DNA from: Nereida sp024640765
Lineage (GTDB): Bacteria; Pseudomonadota; Alphaproteobacteria; Rhodobacterales; Rhodobacteraceae
Assembly (NCBI GenBank): GCA_024640765.1
Contig: JAHEEK010000001.1
Span: 124,001-188,000, forward strand
Direction of reading: 5' to 3'
DNA length: 64,000 bases
The translations under genes and the position numbers were made by a program. Below, in pieces: positions 1 to 8,164 of the stretch (position 1 is its first letter; each line of letters starts with the position of its first letter). The notes below the pieces were generated by a model, which did no database searches, was not told the DNA's origin, and saw only the letters and a list, made by a program, of their open reading frames with translations.

Positions 1-1028
1 AAAACCAAGCGTGGGCTGAAGCGCAGATCAAAAAATACCCAGAGGGTCGCCAAGCATCTGCGATCATCCCACTTCTTTGGCGCGCCCAAGAGCAAGAGGG
101 CTGGCTTAGCCGTCCGGCGATTGAGCATGTGTCTGACATGCTTGATCTTGCATTTATTCGCGGTCTTGAGGTGGCGTCTTTCTACTTCATGTTCCAACTG
201 CAACCTGTTGGTAAAATTGCACATATCCAGATTTGCGGCACAACGTCCTGCATGATCTGTGGTGCGGAAGACTTAGTCGCTGTTTGCCAAGAAAAGATCG
301 CACCGAAGGCGCATCAAATTTCTGCTGATGGAAATTTCTCATGGGAAGAAGTTGAGTGTTTGGGTGCCTGCGCAAACGCCCCGATGGCGCAAATCGGTAA
401 AGACTACTTCGAAGACCTTACTGCAGAGCGGCTTGGCACACTTTTGGACGAACTTGCGGCTGGTAAAACCCCGCAAGTTGGCCCGCAAAATGGACGTTTC
501 GCGGCGGAGCCAGCGGGGGGCATCACCAGCCTTACTGATTTCGTGAACGCTAAGATTAAGCTGAATGCCAGTGCACAATTGGCCCATGATATCGGTGACA
601 GTGTTAAACGCATCGACGGAACTGAAGTGCCTCTTTTGACACCTTGGATAGACAAAGCTGCAAATTCTGGCGCGAAACCACCGAAACCTGCAGCGCGACC
701 AAAGCCTGCAAATGCGCAAAAAGCTGCCGCGAAACCAGCGGCTACTAAAGCCAAAAGCACTGCAAAACCCAAAGCCTCAAGTGACGCGGGCAAAAAGCCT
801 CGCACCATGAAAGCCCCGCGCAAAGCCGGTGCGGATGACCTGAAACTGATCAAAGGTGTCGGTCCAAAACTGGAGAAGCTTCTCAACGAGATGGGCTTTT
901 TTCATTACGATCAAATCGCCAAATGGGGTCAGGCCGAGCTTGCTTGGGTTGACGCGAACTTGGAAGGTTTCATCGGGCGCGCGTCGCGGGAAAACTGGAT
1001 TGATCAAGCCAAATTCCTTGCATCTTAA
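1..1028 (+). CDS. nuoE: NADH-quinone oxidoreductase subunit E (5' partial) with C-terminal extension
   Basis: 24 kDa-type subunit of the peripheral arm of complex I. The gene enters from the left edge: the reading frame is open from base 3 with no start codon in the window. The thioredoxin-like [2Fe-2S] domain shows the Cx4C pair (CGTTSC, near 234-251) and the later Cx3C pair (CLGAC, near 357-371), the expected four ligands of centre N1a. After the ferredoxin domain comes a long Ala/Lys/Pro-rich linker (about 650-820) and a 65-residue C-terminal domain with the motif LIKGVGPKLEKLL, which resembles a helix-hairpin-helix fold. NuoE is about 170 residues in most bacteria, so the tail is an addition. 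The same tail occurs in the next gene. The function of the tail is unknown. Confidence 0.95.
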   Translation, partial: NQAWAEAQIKKYPEGRQASAIIPLLWRAQEQEGWLSRPAIEHVSDMLDLAFIRGLEVASFYFMFQLQPVGKIAHIQICGTTSCMICGAEDLVAVCQEKIAPKAHQISADGNFSWEEVECLGACANAPMAQIGKDYFEDLTAERLGTLLDELAAGKTPQVGPQNGRFAAEPAGGITSLTDFVNAKIKLNASAQLAHDIGDSVKRIDGTEVPLLTPWIDKAANSGAKPPKPAARPKPANAQKAAAKPAATKAKSTAKPKASSDAGKKPRTMKAPRKAGADDLKLIKGVGPKLEKLLNEMGFFHYDQIAKWGQAELAWVDANLEGFIGRASRENWIDQAKFLAS

Positions 1029-1074
1029 GCCAAGACCTAGTTTTCTAGCCCCACAATGAAGGGGAGCTGTTACT

Positions 1075-1102
1075 AATACTCCCCAAATAGGGACGGAGTA
1101 TT
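1075..1102 (+). promoter_or_regulatory. Hairpin covering the ribosome binding site of the next gene
   Basis: Perfect 8-base inverted repeat AATACTCC (1075-1082) and GGAGTATT (1095-1102) with a 12-base loop. The right arm contains the GGAG that serves as Shine-Dalgarno sequence for the ATG at 1106. In the folded mRNA the binding site would be paired, which suggests translational control. Control is inferred; the repeat itself is seen. Confidence 0.55.
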
Positions 1103-1105
1103 GGA

Positions 1106-1846
1106 ATGAGTAACTCTTCTGGAGGGATCTCCTGCGCGATCGGGTGTTGGCTGGTTGGCGCAGTGTTGGGCTTAGTTGCCTTTATTATGTTAATGTTGTT
1201 CGGGGAATACACCTTTATTCAGGCTGTATTCATGGGCGGCATTGTTTTCTTTATTGCTGGTGCAGCATTAAGCTGGCTTATGTGTCGGCCGCTTCCTGCG
1301 TTGGGAGAAATTGATGCCAACCGCGCGGGGCAAGCGCCCACCGCCGGCGGCATCGAAACTGCTACGCCAGCTGTTGCGGCCAAACCTACAGCCACTGCAG
1401 CGGTAGCGGCGACTGCGACCACGGTGTCTGAACCCGTTGCGGACACGCCCACGCCGAAACCCGCGGCAAAGCCAAAAGCGGCACCAAAGAAACCTGCAGC
1501 TAAGAAGCCAGCCCCTAAAAAGGCTGCTGCCAAAGCAGATGCGCCTGCCGCTAAAGCACTTGCGGATGAAAAAAAGACGGTTGCAAAGCCAGTTTCCGCG
1601 TCGGGCAAGCCTGAATTGCTGAAAGAAGCGCGGGCAGGTGGTCCGGACGATCTTAAACAGATCAAAGGCGTTGGTCCAAAGCTTGAAGGTCTGCTGCAAT
1701 CAATGGGTGTGTTCCACTTCGATCAGATCGGATCATGGCGGAAAAAAGAAGTTGAATGGGTGGATGAAAACCTTGAAGGTTTCAAAGGCCGTGTTTCCCG
1801 TGATGATTGGGTCAAGCAAGCCAAAGTACTCGCTAAAGGTGGCTAG
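1106..1846 (+). CDS. Membrane-anchored protein with NuoE-tail-like (HHH-like) domain
   Basis: 246 residues. The N-terminus has two hydrophobic segments (about residues 12-32 and 36-57) that should anchor it in the inner membrane. A long Ala/Lys/Pro-rich, highly basic linker follows (about 75-175). The last 65 residues begin DDLKQIKGVGPKLEGLL and match the C-terminal extension of NuoE closely along their whole length, including the shared WVDxNLEGF and AKxLA stretches. The Lys/Ala-rich linkers are also alike. The gene lies 77 bases after nuoE and before nuoF, so it probably works with complex I or its assembly. The domain resembles helix-hairpin-helix modules found in nucleic-acid-binding proteins, but binding of DNA is not shown. 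No named family beyond this is recognised. Confidence 0.85.
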   Translation: MSNSSGGISCAIGCWLVGAVLGLVAFIMLMLFGEYTFIQAVFMGGIVFFIAGAALSWLMCRPLPALGEIDANRAGQAPTAGGIETATPAVAAKPTATAAVAATATTVSEPVADTPTPKPAAKPKAAPKKPAAKKPAPKKAAAKADAPAAKALADEKKTVAKPVSASGKPELLKEARAGGPDDLKQIKGVGPKLEGLLQSMGVFHFDQIGSWRKKEVEWVDENLEGFKGRVSRDDWVKQAKVLAKGG

Positions 1847-1912
1847 ACTGAATTTTCCAAAAAAGTGAAAAAGGGTGGCGTTTACTAAGCCCTCAGAAAT
1901 ACGTAGAGATGG

Positions 1913-1945
1913 TCCCGTCCAAAGATATTTTGGGCGGGATTTTTT
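1913..1945 (+). terminator. Intrinsic terminator-like hairpin inside the nuo operon
   Basis: An 11-base-pair stem (1913-1923 with 1929-1939, one G-U pair) around a 5-base loop is followed directly by six T residues (1940-1945). This is the standard form of a Rho-independent terminator, yet it lies only 13 bases before the next co-directional gene of the operon. It may cause partial termination, so that nuoE and the following gene are made in excess of the distal genes, or there may be a second promoter nearby. Confidence 0.75.
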
Positions 1946-1958
1946 GTGAGGCTGCCAC

Positions 1959-2168
1959 GTGAACCGCGACGAACGAAATGCAAAACGGGGCCGCTTGGCG
2001 GCTATGGTCATCGCGGGTTCTGGTCTACTGGCGATCCTGGCGCCGGCGATTACGCAAAGCCTGAACCTGACAATCCGCTTTGAAATTCTGCTTTATCTTT
2101 TCTCATTGGCGGGATTTCTCTTTGCCCTCGTTCTTGCGCTTCAGGTCTGGCAATCGGGGCGCAAATAA
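1959..2168 (+). CDS. Small two-helix membrane protein of the nuo operon (DUF5337-like)
   Basis: 69 residues from a GTG start with GAGG eight bases upstream. A basic, charged N-terminus (MNRDERNAKRGR) is followed by two hydrophobic segments (about 14-32 and 42-63). It resembles the small DUF5337 proteins found between nuoE and nuoF in Rhodobacterales. No catalytic residues are visible. From its position it could be an accessory or assembly factor of complex I, but this rests on context only. Confidence 0.75.
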   Translation: MNRDERNAKRGRLAAMVIAGSGLLAILAPAITQSLNLTIRFEILLYLFSLAGFLFALVLALQVWQSGRK

Positions 2169-2212
2169 GTCTATAGAGAAGCCAGCCAACACTTCAGACG
2201 GGAAACGCGCAC

Positions 2213-3508
2213 ATGTTGCAGGACAAAGACCGCATTTTCACCAATATCTATGGGATGCACGACCGCACCCTCAAAGGCGCGCAGCAGCGTGGTCATTGGG
2301 ATGGAACCGGCGCGCTGATCAAAAAAGGCCGTGACTGGATCATCGACGAGATGAAGTCCTCTGGACTTCGTGGGCGCGGCGGCGCGGGCTTCCCGACCGG
2401 TTTGAAGTGGTCGTTCATGCCCAAAGAAAGTGACGGGCGTCCCAGCTATTTAGTTGTGAACGCGGATGAGTCTGAGCCGGGCACATGTAAAGATCGCGAG
2501 ATCATGCGTCACGATCCCCATACATTGATCGAAGGCTGCTTGATCGCGTCTTTCGCAATGAATGCCAACGCCTGCTACATCTACATTCGTGGCGAATACA
2601 TCCGCGAAAAAGAAGCACTGCAAGCAGCTATCGACGAGGCCTACGAAGCCGGTCTGGTGGGTAAAAACGCTGCGAAATCGGGTTGGGATTTTGACATCTA
2701 TCTGCACCACGGTGCGGGTGCTTATATTTGCGGTGAAGAGACTGCGCTGCTGGAAAGCCTTGAGGGCAAAAAAGGTATGCCGCGCATGAAGCCGCCGTTC
2801 CCGGCAGGTGCTGGGCTTTATGGCTGCCCCACGACCGTGAACAACGTCGAATCAATTGCTGTGGTGCCAACCATCTTGCGCCGTGGCGCGTCTTGGTTCT
2901 TTGGCTTTGGTCGGGACAATAACAAAGGCACGAAGCTCTTTGCTATTTCCGGTCACGTTAACCAACCCTGCGTAGTTGAAGAGGCTATGTCGATCACGTT
3001 CGAAGAATTGATTGAAAAGCACTGCGGCGGTATTCGTGGCGGGTGGGATAACCTTAAGGCGGTCATCCCAGGTGGTTCATCCGTTCCCTGTGTGCGCGGC
3101 GAAAACATGCGCGATGCGATTATGGATTTTGATTACTTGCGCGGCGAGCTTGGCTCAGGCTTGGGGACCGCAGCGGTAATCGTAATGGATCAGTCCACCG
3201 ACATCATCAAAGCGATCTGGCGTCTTTCCAAATTCTATAAGCATGAATCATGCGGTCAGTGCACGCCATGCCGTGAAGGTACTGGCTGGATGATGCGCGT
3301 GATGGAACGTTTGGTGACTGGTGAAGCAACGCCAGAAGAAATCGACATGCTTTGGGATGTTACCAAGCAAGTTGAGGGCCATACAATTTGTGCGCTTGGC
3401 GATGCGGCTGCGTGGCCAATCCAAGGTTTGATCCGCAATTTCCGTGATGAAATCGAAGACCGCATCAAACACAAGCGGGTACGCCCTGCAGCTGTTGCCG
3501 CTGAGTAA
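2213..3508 (+). CDS. nuoF: NADH-quinone oxidoreductase subunit F
   Basis: 51 kDa subunit, which oxidises NADH on FMN and passes electrons to the iron-sulfur chain. 431 residues, the usual length. The glycine-rich NADH/FMN loop reads GLRGRGGAGFPTGLKW (from about residue 50). The N3 [4Fe-4S] ligands are Cys347, Cys350 and Cys353 in ESCGQCTPCREG and Cys393 in TICALGD. Start ATG at 2213. It is followed by a strong hairpin and then a small secreted-protein gene. Confidence 0.98.
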   Translation: MLQDKDRIFTNIYGMHDRTLKGAQQRGHWDGTGALIKKGRDWIIDEMKSSGLRGRGGAGFPTGLKWSFMPKESDGRPSYLVVNADESEPGTCKDREIMRHDPHTLIEGCLIASFAMNANACYIYIRGEYIREKEALQAAIDEAYEAGLVGKNAAKSGWDFDIYLHHGAGAYICGEETALLESLEGKKGMPRMKPPFPAGAGLYGCPTTVNNVESIAVVPTILRRGASWFFGFGRDNNKGTKLFAISGHVNQPCVVEEAMSITFEELIEKHCGGIRGGWDNLKAVIPGGSSVPCVRGENMRDAIMDFDYLRGELGSGLGTAAVIVMDQSTDIIKAIWRLSKFYKHESCGQCTPCREGTGWMMRVMERLVTGEATPEEIDMLWDVTKQVEGHTICALGDAAAWPIQGLIRNFRDEIEDRIKHKRVRPAAVAAE

Positions 3509-3528
3509 GCGGAACACACTAATCAAGC

Positions 3529-3558
3529 AAACGGCGCGCATTACATTGCGCGCCGTTT
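3529..3558 (+). terminator. Perfect hairpin after nuoF
   Basis: A perfect 12-base-pair stem (3529-3540 with 3547-3558) encloses a 6-base loop, 20 bases after the nuoF stop. It is followed by CTGTTTGG rather than a clean T run, so it may be a weak terminator, an mRNA-stabilising hairpin or a processing site rather than a full stop to transcription. Confidence 0.55.
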
Positions 3559-3668
3559 CTGTTTGGCCCTTGTGGATATGTTTTTGTGAGCTGTGATTGA
3601 ATAACGCGCCGGCTACAGACATGCTCAGCGGACATAAGTGCGTTTGTTAATTTGGAGGACGTTCCCTC

Positions 3669-4025
3669 ATGAAATCTATCCTATTTGCTGTTGTTTTCGT
3701 AATGAGCAGTGCGCAAGCTTCTTTGGCGAAAGAGCCGTTGAGTAACGTTGATTATATTAACGACCGGCTTTTTGCGGCTGCAGTTGGGGATCAGATCAGA
3801 CGCAATTGTGACCGCATTTCTGCACGGATGTTGCGGGTGCTTGCAGATGCGAACAAGCTGAAAAACCATGCAGTGGCTCTTGGCTACACAGAGGCAGAAA
3901 TTAACGCCTACGTGAAAAACGACGCTGAGAAAGCGAAGATGAAGCAGCGCCGCGATGCGTATCTGGCGGACAACGGTGCCTTGGGGCAGGGGGCTGAGGC
4001 CTATTGCGCACTTGGGCGGGCATAG
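3669..4025 (+). CDS. Small secreted protein of the nuo operon (DUF5333-like)
   Basis: 118 residues with GGAGG upstream of the ATG. An N-terminal signal peptide is clear (hydrophobic core within residues 4-18, likely cleavage after SLA at about residue 20). The mature part is about 98 residues with two cysteines (in RRNCDRIS and EAYCALGRA), which could form a disulfide in the periplasm. It resembles the DUF5333 proteins found between nuoF and nuoG in Rhodobacterales. Its role is not known; the location suggests a periplasmic partner of complex I. Confidence 0.75.
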   Translation: MKSILFAVVFVMSSAQASLAKEPLSNVDYINDRLFAAAVGDQIRRNCDRISARMLRVLADANKLKNHAVALGYTEAEINAYVKNDAEKAKMKQRRDAYLADNGALGQGAEAYCALGRA

Positions 4026-4205
4026 ATCGCGCGCGACCCGCTAATTGGGTCGCTGCTAAAAGCGCGCTAAAATCAGTCACAAGTGGTGGACAACGCAGCG
4101 CCTAGGCGATAGTGCGTGGGCGTAACAAACAGATGGCGGCCATGCTCTTTCGCCAAGGCAATTTACGGTCGCATTTGTCGCGAAAGCAAAACGGGAACCG
4201 ATGCA

Positions 4206-6224
4206 ATGGCAGACCTGCGCAAAGTCGTAATTGATGGCACCGAAATCGAAGTAGACGGTGCCATGACCCTGATCCAAGCCTGCGAAGAAGCTGGCGTTGA
4301 GATTCCTCGCTTTTGTTACCACGAACGTCTTTCTATCGCGGGCAACTGCCGTATGTGTTTGGTTGAGGTCGTTGGTGGCCCACCCAAGCCAGCGGCATCT
4401 TGCGCGATGCAGGTCCGCGATTTGCGTCCTGGTCCCGAAGGCCAAGCGCCAGTGGTTAAGACTAACTCGCCCATGGTGAAAAAAGCCCGCGAGGGCGTTA
4501 TGGAATTCCTGCTAATCAACCACCCGCTTGATTGTCCGATCTGCGATCAGGGGGGCGAGTGTGATCTTCAAGACCAAGCAATGGCTTATGGCGTAGACTT
4601 CTCGCGCTTCCGCGAAGCAAAGCGCGCGACGGATGATCTTGATCTTGGACCACTTGTGGAAACCCACATGACCCGCTGCATTTCATGCACGCGGTGCGTT
4701 CGTTTTACGACCGAGGTCGCGGGTATTCACCAAATGGGCCAGACGGGCCGTGGTGAAGATGCTGAGATCACCTCGTATCTTGGTGAAACGCTTGATTCCA
4801 ATATGCAGGGCAACATTATCGATTTGTGTCCTGTAGGTGCGCTTGTTTCAAAACCCTACGCATTCACCGCGCGTCCTTGGGAATTGACCAAAACAGAGTC
4901 GATTGACGTGATGGATGCGCTTGGCTCCAACATTCGCGTTGATACCAAAGGCCGTGAAGTAATGCGCTTTTTGCCGCGCAACCACGACGGCGTGAACGAA
5001 GAGTGGATTTCGGACAAAACCCGTTTCGTGTGGGATGGTCTGCGCCGGCAGCGTTTGGATACACCTTATTTGCGTGAGAATGGAAAGCTGCGACCAGCAA
5101 CGTGGCCCGAAGCGCTTTCTGCTGCTGCAGCAGCAATGAAGGGCAAAAAGGTTGCGGGTCTCGTTGGGGATCTTGCGCCGACTGAGGCGGCGTTTGCATT
5201 AAAGGCTTTGATCGAAGAACAAGGCGGTAACGTTGAGTGCCGGACTGATAATGCCAAGTTACCTGCGGGCAACCGCGGTGCGTACGTAGGTACGGCGACT
5301 GTTGAAGACATCGATCATGCAGATAAAATTCTGCTTGTTGGTGTTAACCCTAAACTTGAAAGCCCCGTTCTTAATGCGCGCATTCGCAAGGCTTGGAGCC
5401 GCGGCGCGGATGTGGTTGTCGTGGGTGAAGCGGTTGATCTGACTTATGAGTATGAGCACATGGGCAATGACCGTGCGGCACTTGCTCATGTAGCGGGCTT
5501 GGATATGAGCGCGATGCAAGATGTGAACTCTATCTGCATAGTTGGTCAGGGCGCGTTGAACGAGGCTGATGGCGAGGCTGTTTTGGCTACGGTTCAAGTC
5601 ATCTGTGAGAAGTCAAACGGCAAGTTGATGGTGGTTCATACAGCTGCGTCGCGCGTTGGCGCGATGGATGTTGGTGCGGTTACTGACGGCGGGATGACTG
5701 CCGCAATTGAAGGCGCCGAAGTGATTTATAATCTCGGCGCGGATGAGGTTGATGTGGCTGCTGGCCCGACTGTGATCTACCAAGGTAGCCATGGCGACCG
5801 CGGTGCGCACCGTGCTGACATTATTCTGCCAGGGGCGGCATACACCGAAGAAAACGGTTTGTTTGTGAACACCGAAGGTCGCCCACAGCTTGCGATGCGT
5901 GCTGGTTTTGCGCCGGGGCAGGCGAAGGAGAACTGGGCGATCTTGCGTGCGCTATCCGCTGAGTTGGGCGCGCAATTGTCTTACGACAGCCTCGCACAGC
6001 TGCGCAGCGCCATGATCGCTGCACACCCGCACCTTGGTCAAATTGATGAAGTTACGGAAAACGCCGTTATCGCATTGCCAAGCAAGCCGCTTGGTAAGGC
6101 AAACTTCAAATACGCAGTGAGTGATTTCTATCTCACCAACCCAATCGCACGTGCGTCTGCGCTGATGGCTGAGCTGTCGGCAAATGCAAAAGCACGCGCA
6201 TCAAACAAGCTAGCGGCGGAGTAA
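4206..6224 (+). CDS. nuoG: NADH-quinone oxidoreductase subunit G
   Basis: 672 residues; the largest peripheral-arm subunit, carrying several iron-sulfur centres. Ligands seen: Cys37, Cys48, Cys51 and Cys66 for the [2Fe-2S] centre; His106, Cys110, Cys113 and Cys119 for the His-ligated [4Fe-4S] centre; Cys158, Cys161, Cys164 and Cys208 for the next [4Fe-4S] centre. The rest is a molybdopterin-oxidoreductase-like domain that has no cofactor in complex I. The frame is open further upstream to 4116, but MADLRKVVIDG at 4206 is the usual family start and has GGGAACC before it. Confidence 0.97.
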   Translation: MADLRKVVIDGTEIEVDGAMTLIQACEEAGVEIPRFCYHERLSIAGNCRMCLVEVVGGPPKPAASCAMQVRDLRPGPEGQAPVVKTNSPMVKKAREGVMEFLLINHPLDCPICDQGGECDLQDQAMAYGVDFSRFREAKRATDDLDLGPLVETHMTRCISCTRCVRFTTEVAGIHQMGQTGRGEDAEITSYLGETLDSNMQGNIIDLCPVGALVSKPYAFTARPWELTKTESIDVMDALGSNIRVDTKGREVMRFLPRNHDGVNEEWISDKTRFVWDGLRRQRLDTPYLRENGKLRPATWPEALSAAAAAMKGKKVAGLVGDLAPTEAAFALKALIEEQGGNVECRTDNAKLPAGNRGAYVGTATVEDIDHADKILLVGVNPKLESPVLNARIRKAWSRGADVVVVGEAVDLTYEYEHMGNDRAALAHVAGLDMSAMQDVNSICIVGQGALNEADGEAVLATVQVICEKSNGKLMVVHTAASRVGAMDVGAVTDGGMTAAIEGAEVIYNLGADEVDVAAGPTVIYQGSHGDRGAHRADIILPGAAYTEENGLFVNTEGRPQLAMRAGFAPGQAKENWAILRALSAELGAQLSYDSLAQLRSAMIAAHPHLGQIDEVTENAVIALPSKPLGKANFKYAVSDFYLTNPIARASALMAELSANAKARASNKLAAE

Positions 6225-6231
6225 AATCCCC

Positions 6232-6615
6232 GTGCGGTGGAGCGTCGCGTGTCTCATCGGGCTGGTTGCGTGTCAGCCAGTGCAGACATCGCAAAATGCG
6301 GCGTTTTCACCAACATACGAAGGAATACGAATCGATTCGCTCGACGGTGACTTGGTCAACTTTAACGTAACAATGCGCGGCGCGCGTACCGAGGCTGATT
6401 TACGAGCCTACGCTGAATGCGCTGCTGCCCAGTATACGTTGATCCGGGGCTACGGTTTTGCGCGCCACGTGCGCACGACGACAAAGATGCAGGGTGGAAA
6501 GTGGCATGCAGATGCTATTTACACCATTTCGCCATCACTGCCGCGAGGCGTCAGTACGATTGACGCTGAAGTGGCTGTTGCGAACTGCAAGGAACTGGGA
6601 ATACCGACGGTGTGA
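6232..6615 (+). CDS. Small putative lipoprotein in the nuo operon
   Basis: 127 residues from a GTG start seven bases after nuoG. The N-terminus MRWSVACLIGLVACQPVQ has a typical lipobox (LVAC, lipidated Cys at residue 14). The mature part has two more cysteines (in YAECAAAQYT and VANCKELG), and the C-terminal half alternates polar and hydrophobic residues in a way that suggests beta strands. It overlaps nothing and sits six bases before nuoH. No named family is recognised. Its place inside the operon suggests a periplasm-facing accessory factor. Confidence 0.75.
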   Translation: MRWSVACLIGLVACQPVQTSQNAAFSPTYEGIRIDSLDGDLVNFNVTMRGARTEADLRAYAECAAAQYTLIRGYGFARHVRTTTKMQGGKWHADAIYTISPSLPRGVSTIDAEVAVANCKELGIPTV

Positions 6616-6621
6616 GGACCA

Positions 6622-7659
6622 ATGGCTGATTTTCTAAATACGGGTGCCGGAATGGCGCTGATCATTGTGGCCCAAACGCTGGCGGTTGTCGCGTTTGTCA
6701 TGGTTTCGCTTCTTTTCTTGGTCTACGGTGACCGTAAGATTTGGGCGGCTGTCCAGATGCGCCGTGGCCCTAACGTTGTTGGTGTGTTTGGCCTTTTGCA
6801 AACTGTGGCTGACGCTCTCAAATACGTCGTCAAAGAAGTTGTTGTTCCAGCGGGTGCCGATAAAACGGTCTTCATGCTTGCACCGCTTACAAGCTTTGTG
6901 CTGGCTTTGATCGCTTGGGCGGTTATTCCGTTCAACGACACTTGGGTTCTGGCTGATATCAACGTGGCTATCTTGTATGTTTTTGCGATCTCGTCACTTG
7001 AAGTGTACGGCGTGATTATGGGTGGTTGGGCGTCTAACTCTAAATACCCTTTCCTTGGCTCTTTGCGGTCTGCCGCGCAGATGATTTCTTATGAGGTATC
7101 GATTGGCCTCATTATCATTGGCGTCATTCTGTCTACTGGCTCGCTTAACTTTGGTGATATTGTACAGGCGCAGGAAGGTAGTCTCGGGTTCTTCAACTGG
7201 TACTGGCTGCCGCACTTCCCAATGGTTTTCTTGTTCTTCATCAGCTGTTTGGCTGAAACGAACCGTCCGCCGTTCGATCTTCCCGAAGCGGAATCGGAAT
7301 TGGTTGCTGGCTATCAAGTTGAATATTCATCCACACCGTTTTTGTTGTTCATGGCGGGTGAGTACATCGCAATTTTCTTGATGTGCGCATTGATCTCGCT
7401 GTTGTTCTTTGGTGGTTGGTTGTCCCCGATCCCGTTCTTGCCTGATGGTCCGCTCTGGATGGTTGGTAAGATGGCGTTCTTCTTCTTCCTCTTTGCGATG
7501 GTTAAGGCGATCGTGCCACGCTACCGCTATGACCAACTGATGCGCTTGGGATGGAAAGTATTCCTGCCGTTCTCGCTCGTGTGGGTCGTGTTTGTAGCCT
7601 TCGCAGCAAAGTTTGACTGGTTCTGGGGCGTATACGCCCGTTGGGACCTCATTGGGTAA
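6622..7659 (+). CDS. nuoH: NADH-quinone oxidoreductase subunit H
   Basis: 345-residue membrane subunit at the junction of the two arms, lining the quinone chamber. About eight hydrophobic segments are visible. Family signatures include YGDRKIWAAVQMRRGPNVVG near residues 33-52 and AETNRPPFDLPEAESELVAGY near 211-231, both conserved quinone-site loops. The length is normal. The start follows the lipoprotein gene by six bases with GAGGACC upstream. Confidence 0.98.
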   Translation: MADFLNTGAGMALIIVAQTLAVVAFVMVSLLFLVYGDRKIWAAVQMRRGPNVVGVFGLLQTVADALKYVVKEVVVPAGADKTVFMLAPLTSFVLALIAWAVIPFNDTWVLADINVAILYVFAISSLEVYGVIMGGWASNSKYPFLGSLRSAAQMISYEVSIGLIIIGVILSTGSLNFGDIVQAQEGSLGFFNWYWLPHFPMVFLFFISCLAETNRPPFDLPEAESELVAGYQVEYSSTPFLLFMAGEYIAIFLMCALISLLFFGGWLSPIPFLPDGPLWMVGKMAFFFFLFAMVKAIVPRYRYDQLMRLGWKVFLPFSLVWVVFVAFAAKFDWFWGVYARWDLIG

Positions 7660-7669
7660 GGATCAGAAA

Positions 7670-8164
7670 ATGGCAAATATCGATTATACGCGCGCTGCTA
7701 AATATTTTCTGTTGGCAGACTTTTTTAAGGGCTTCAAACTTGGTCTGCGCTACTTCTTTGCGCCTAAGGCAACTTTGAACTACCCGCACGAAAAAGGCCC
7801 GCTGAGCCCGCGTTTCCGCGGCGAGCATGCTTTGCGCCGGTATCCAAATGGAGAAGAGCGTTGTATTGCGTGTAAGTTGTGCGAGGCTGTTTGCCCTGCG
7901 CAGGCCATCACCATTGACGCCGAGCCACGTGATGACGGAAGCCGCCGTACTACGCGTTATGACATTGACATGACAAAGTGCATCTACTGTGGTTTCTGCC
8001 AAGAAGCCTGTCCGGTGGACGCAATCGTTGAAGGTCCCAATTTTGAGTTTTCAACAGAGACCCGCGAAGAGCTGTATTACGACAAGACAAAGTTGCTCGA
8101 GAACGGCGACCGCTGGGAAGCTGAAATTGCGCGTAACCTCGAGATGGATGCGCCCTACAGATGA
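7670..8164 (+). CDS. nuoI: NADH-quinone oxidoreductase subunit I
   Basis: 164 residues, the 23 kDa two-cluster ferredoxin subunit that holds centres N6a and N6b next to NuoB. The two CxxCxxCxxxC motifs are Cys65/68/71/75 and Cys104/107/110/114, all intact. The reading frame is open upstream into nuoH, but MANIDYTRAAKYF at 7670 is the usual start. Its stop overlaps the start of the next gene by four bases (ATGA). Confidence 0.97.
   Translation: MANIDYTRAAKYFLLADFFKGFKLGLRYFFAPKATLNYPHEKGPLSPRFRGEHALRRYPNGEERCIACKLCEAVCPAQAITIDAEPRDDGSRRTTRYDIDMTKCIYCGFCQEACPVDAIVEGPNFEFSTETREELYYDKTKLLENGDRWEAEIARNLEMDAPYR

Noticed and set aside
404..886. Long minus-strand reading frames opposite nuoE and the following gene (also 1219-1665)
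   Set aside because: They mirror the Ala/Lys-rich linkers, which leave the opposite strand open; there are no ribosome sites or family features.
4116..4205. Upstream extension of nuoG to 4116
   Set aside because: The 30 extra residues do not resemble NuoG, and the ATG at 4206 has a ribosome site and the family's usual N-terminus.
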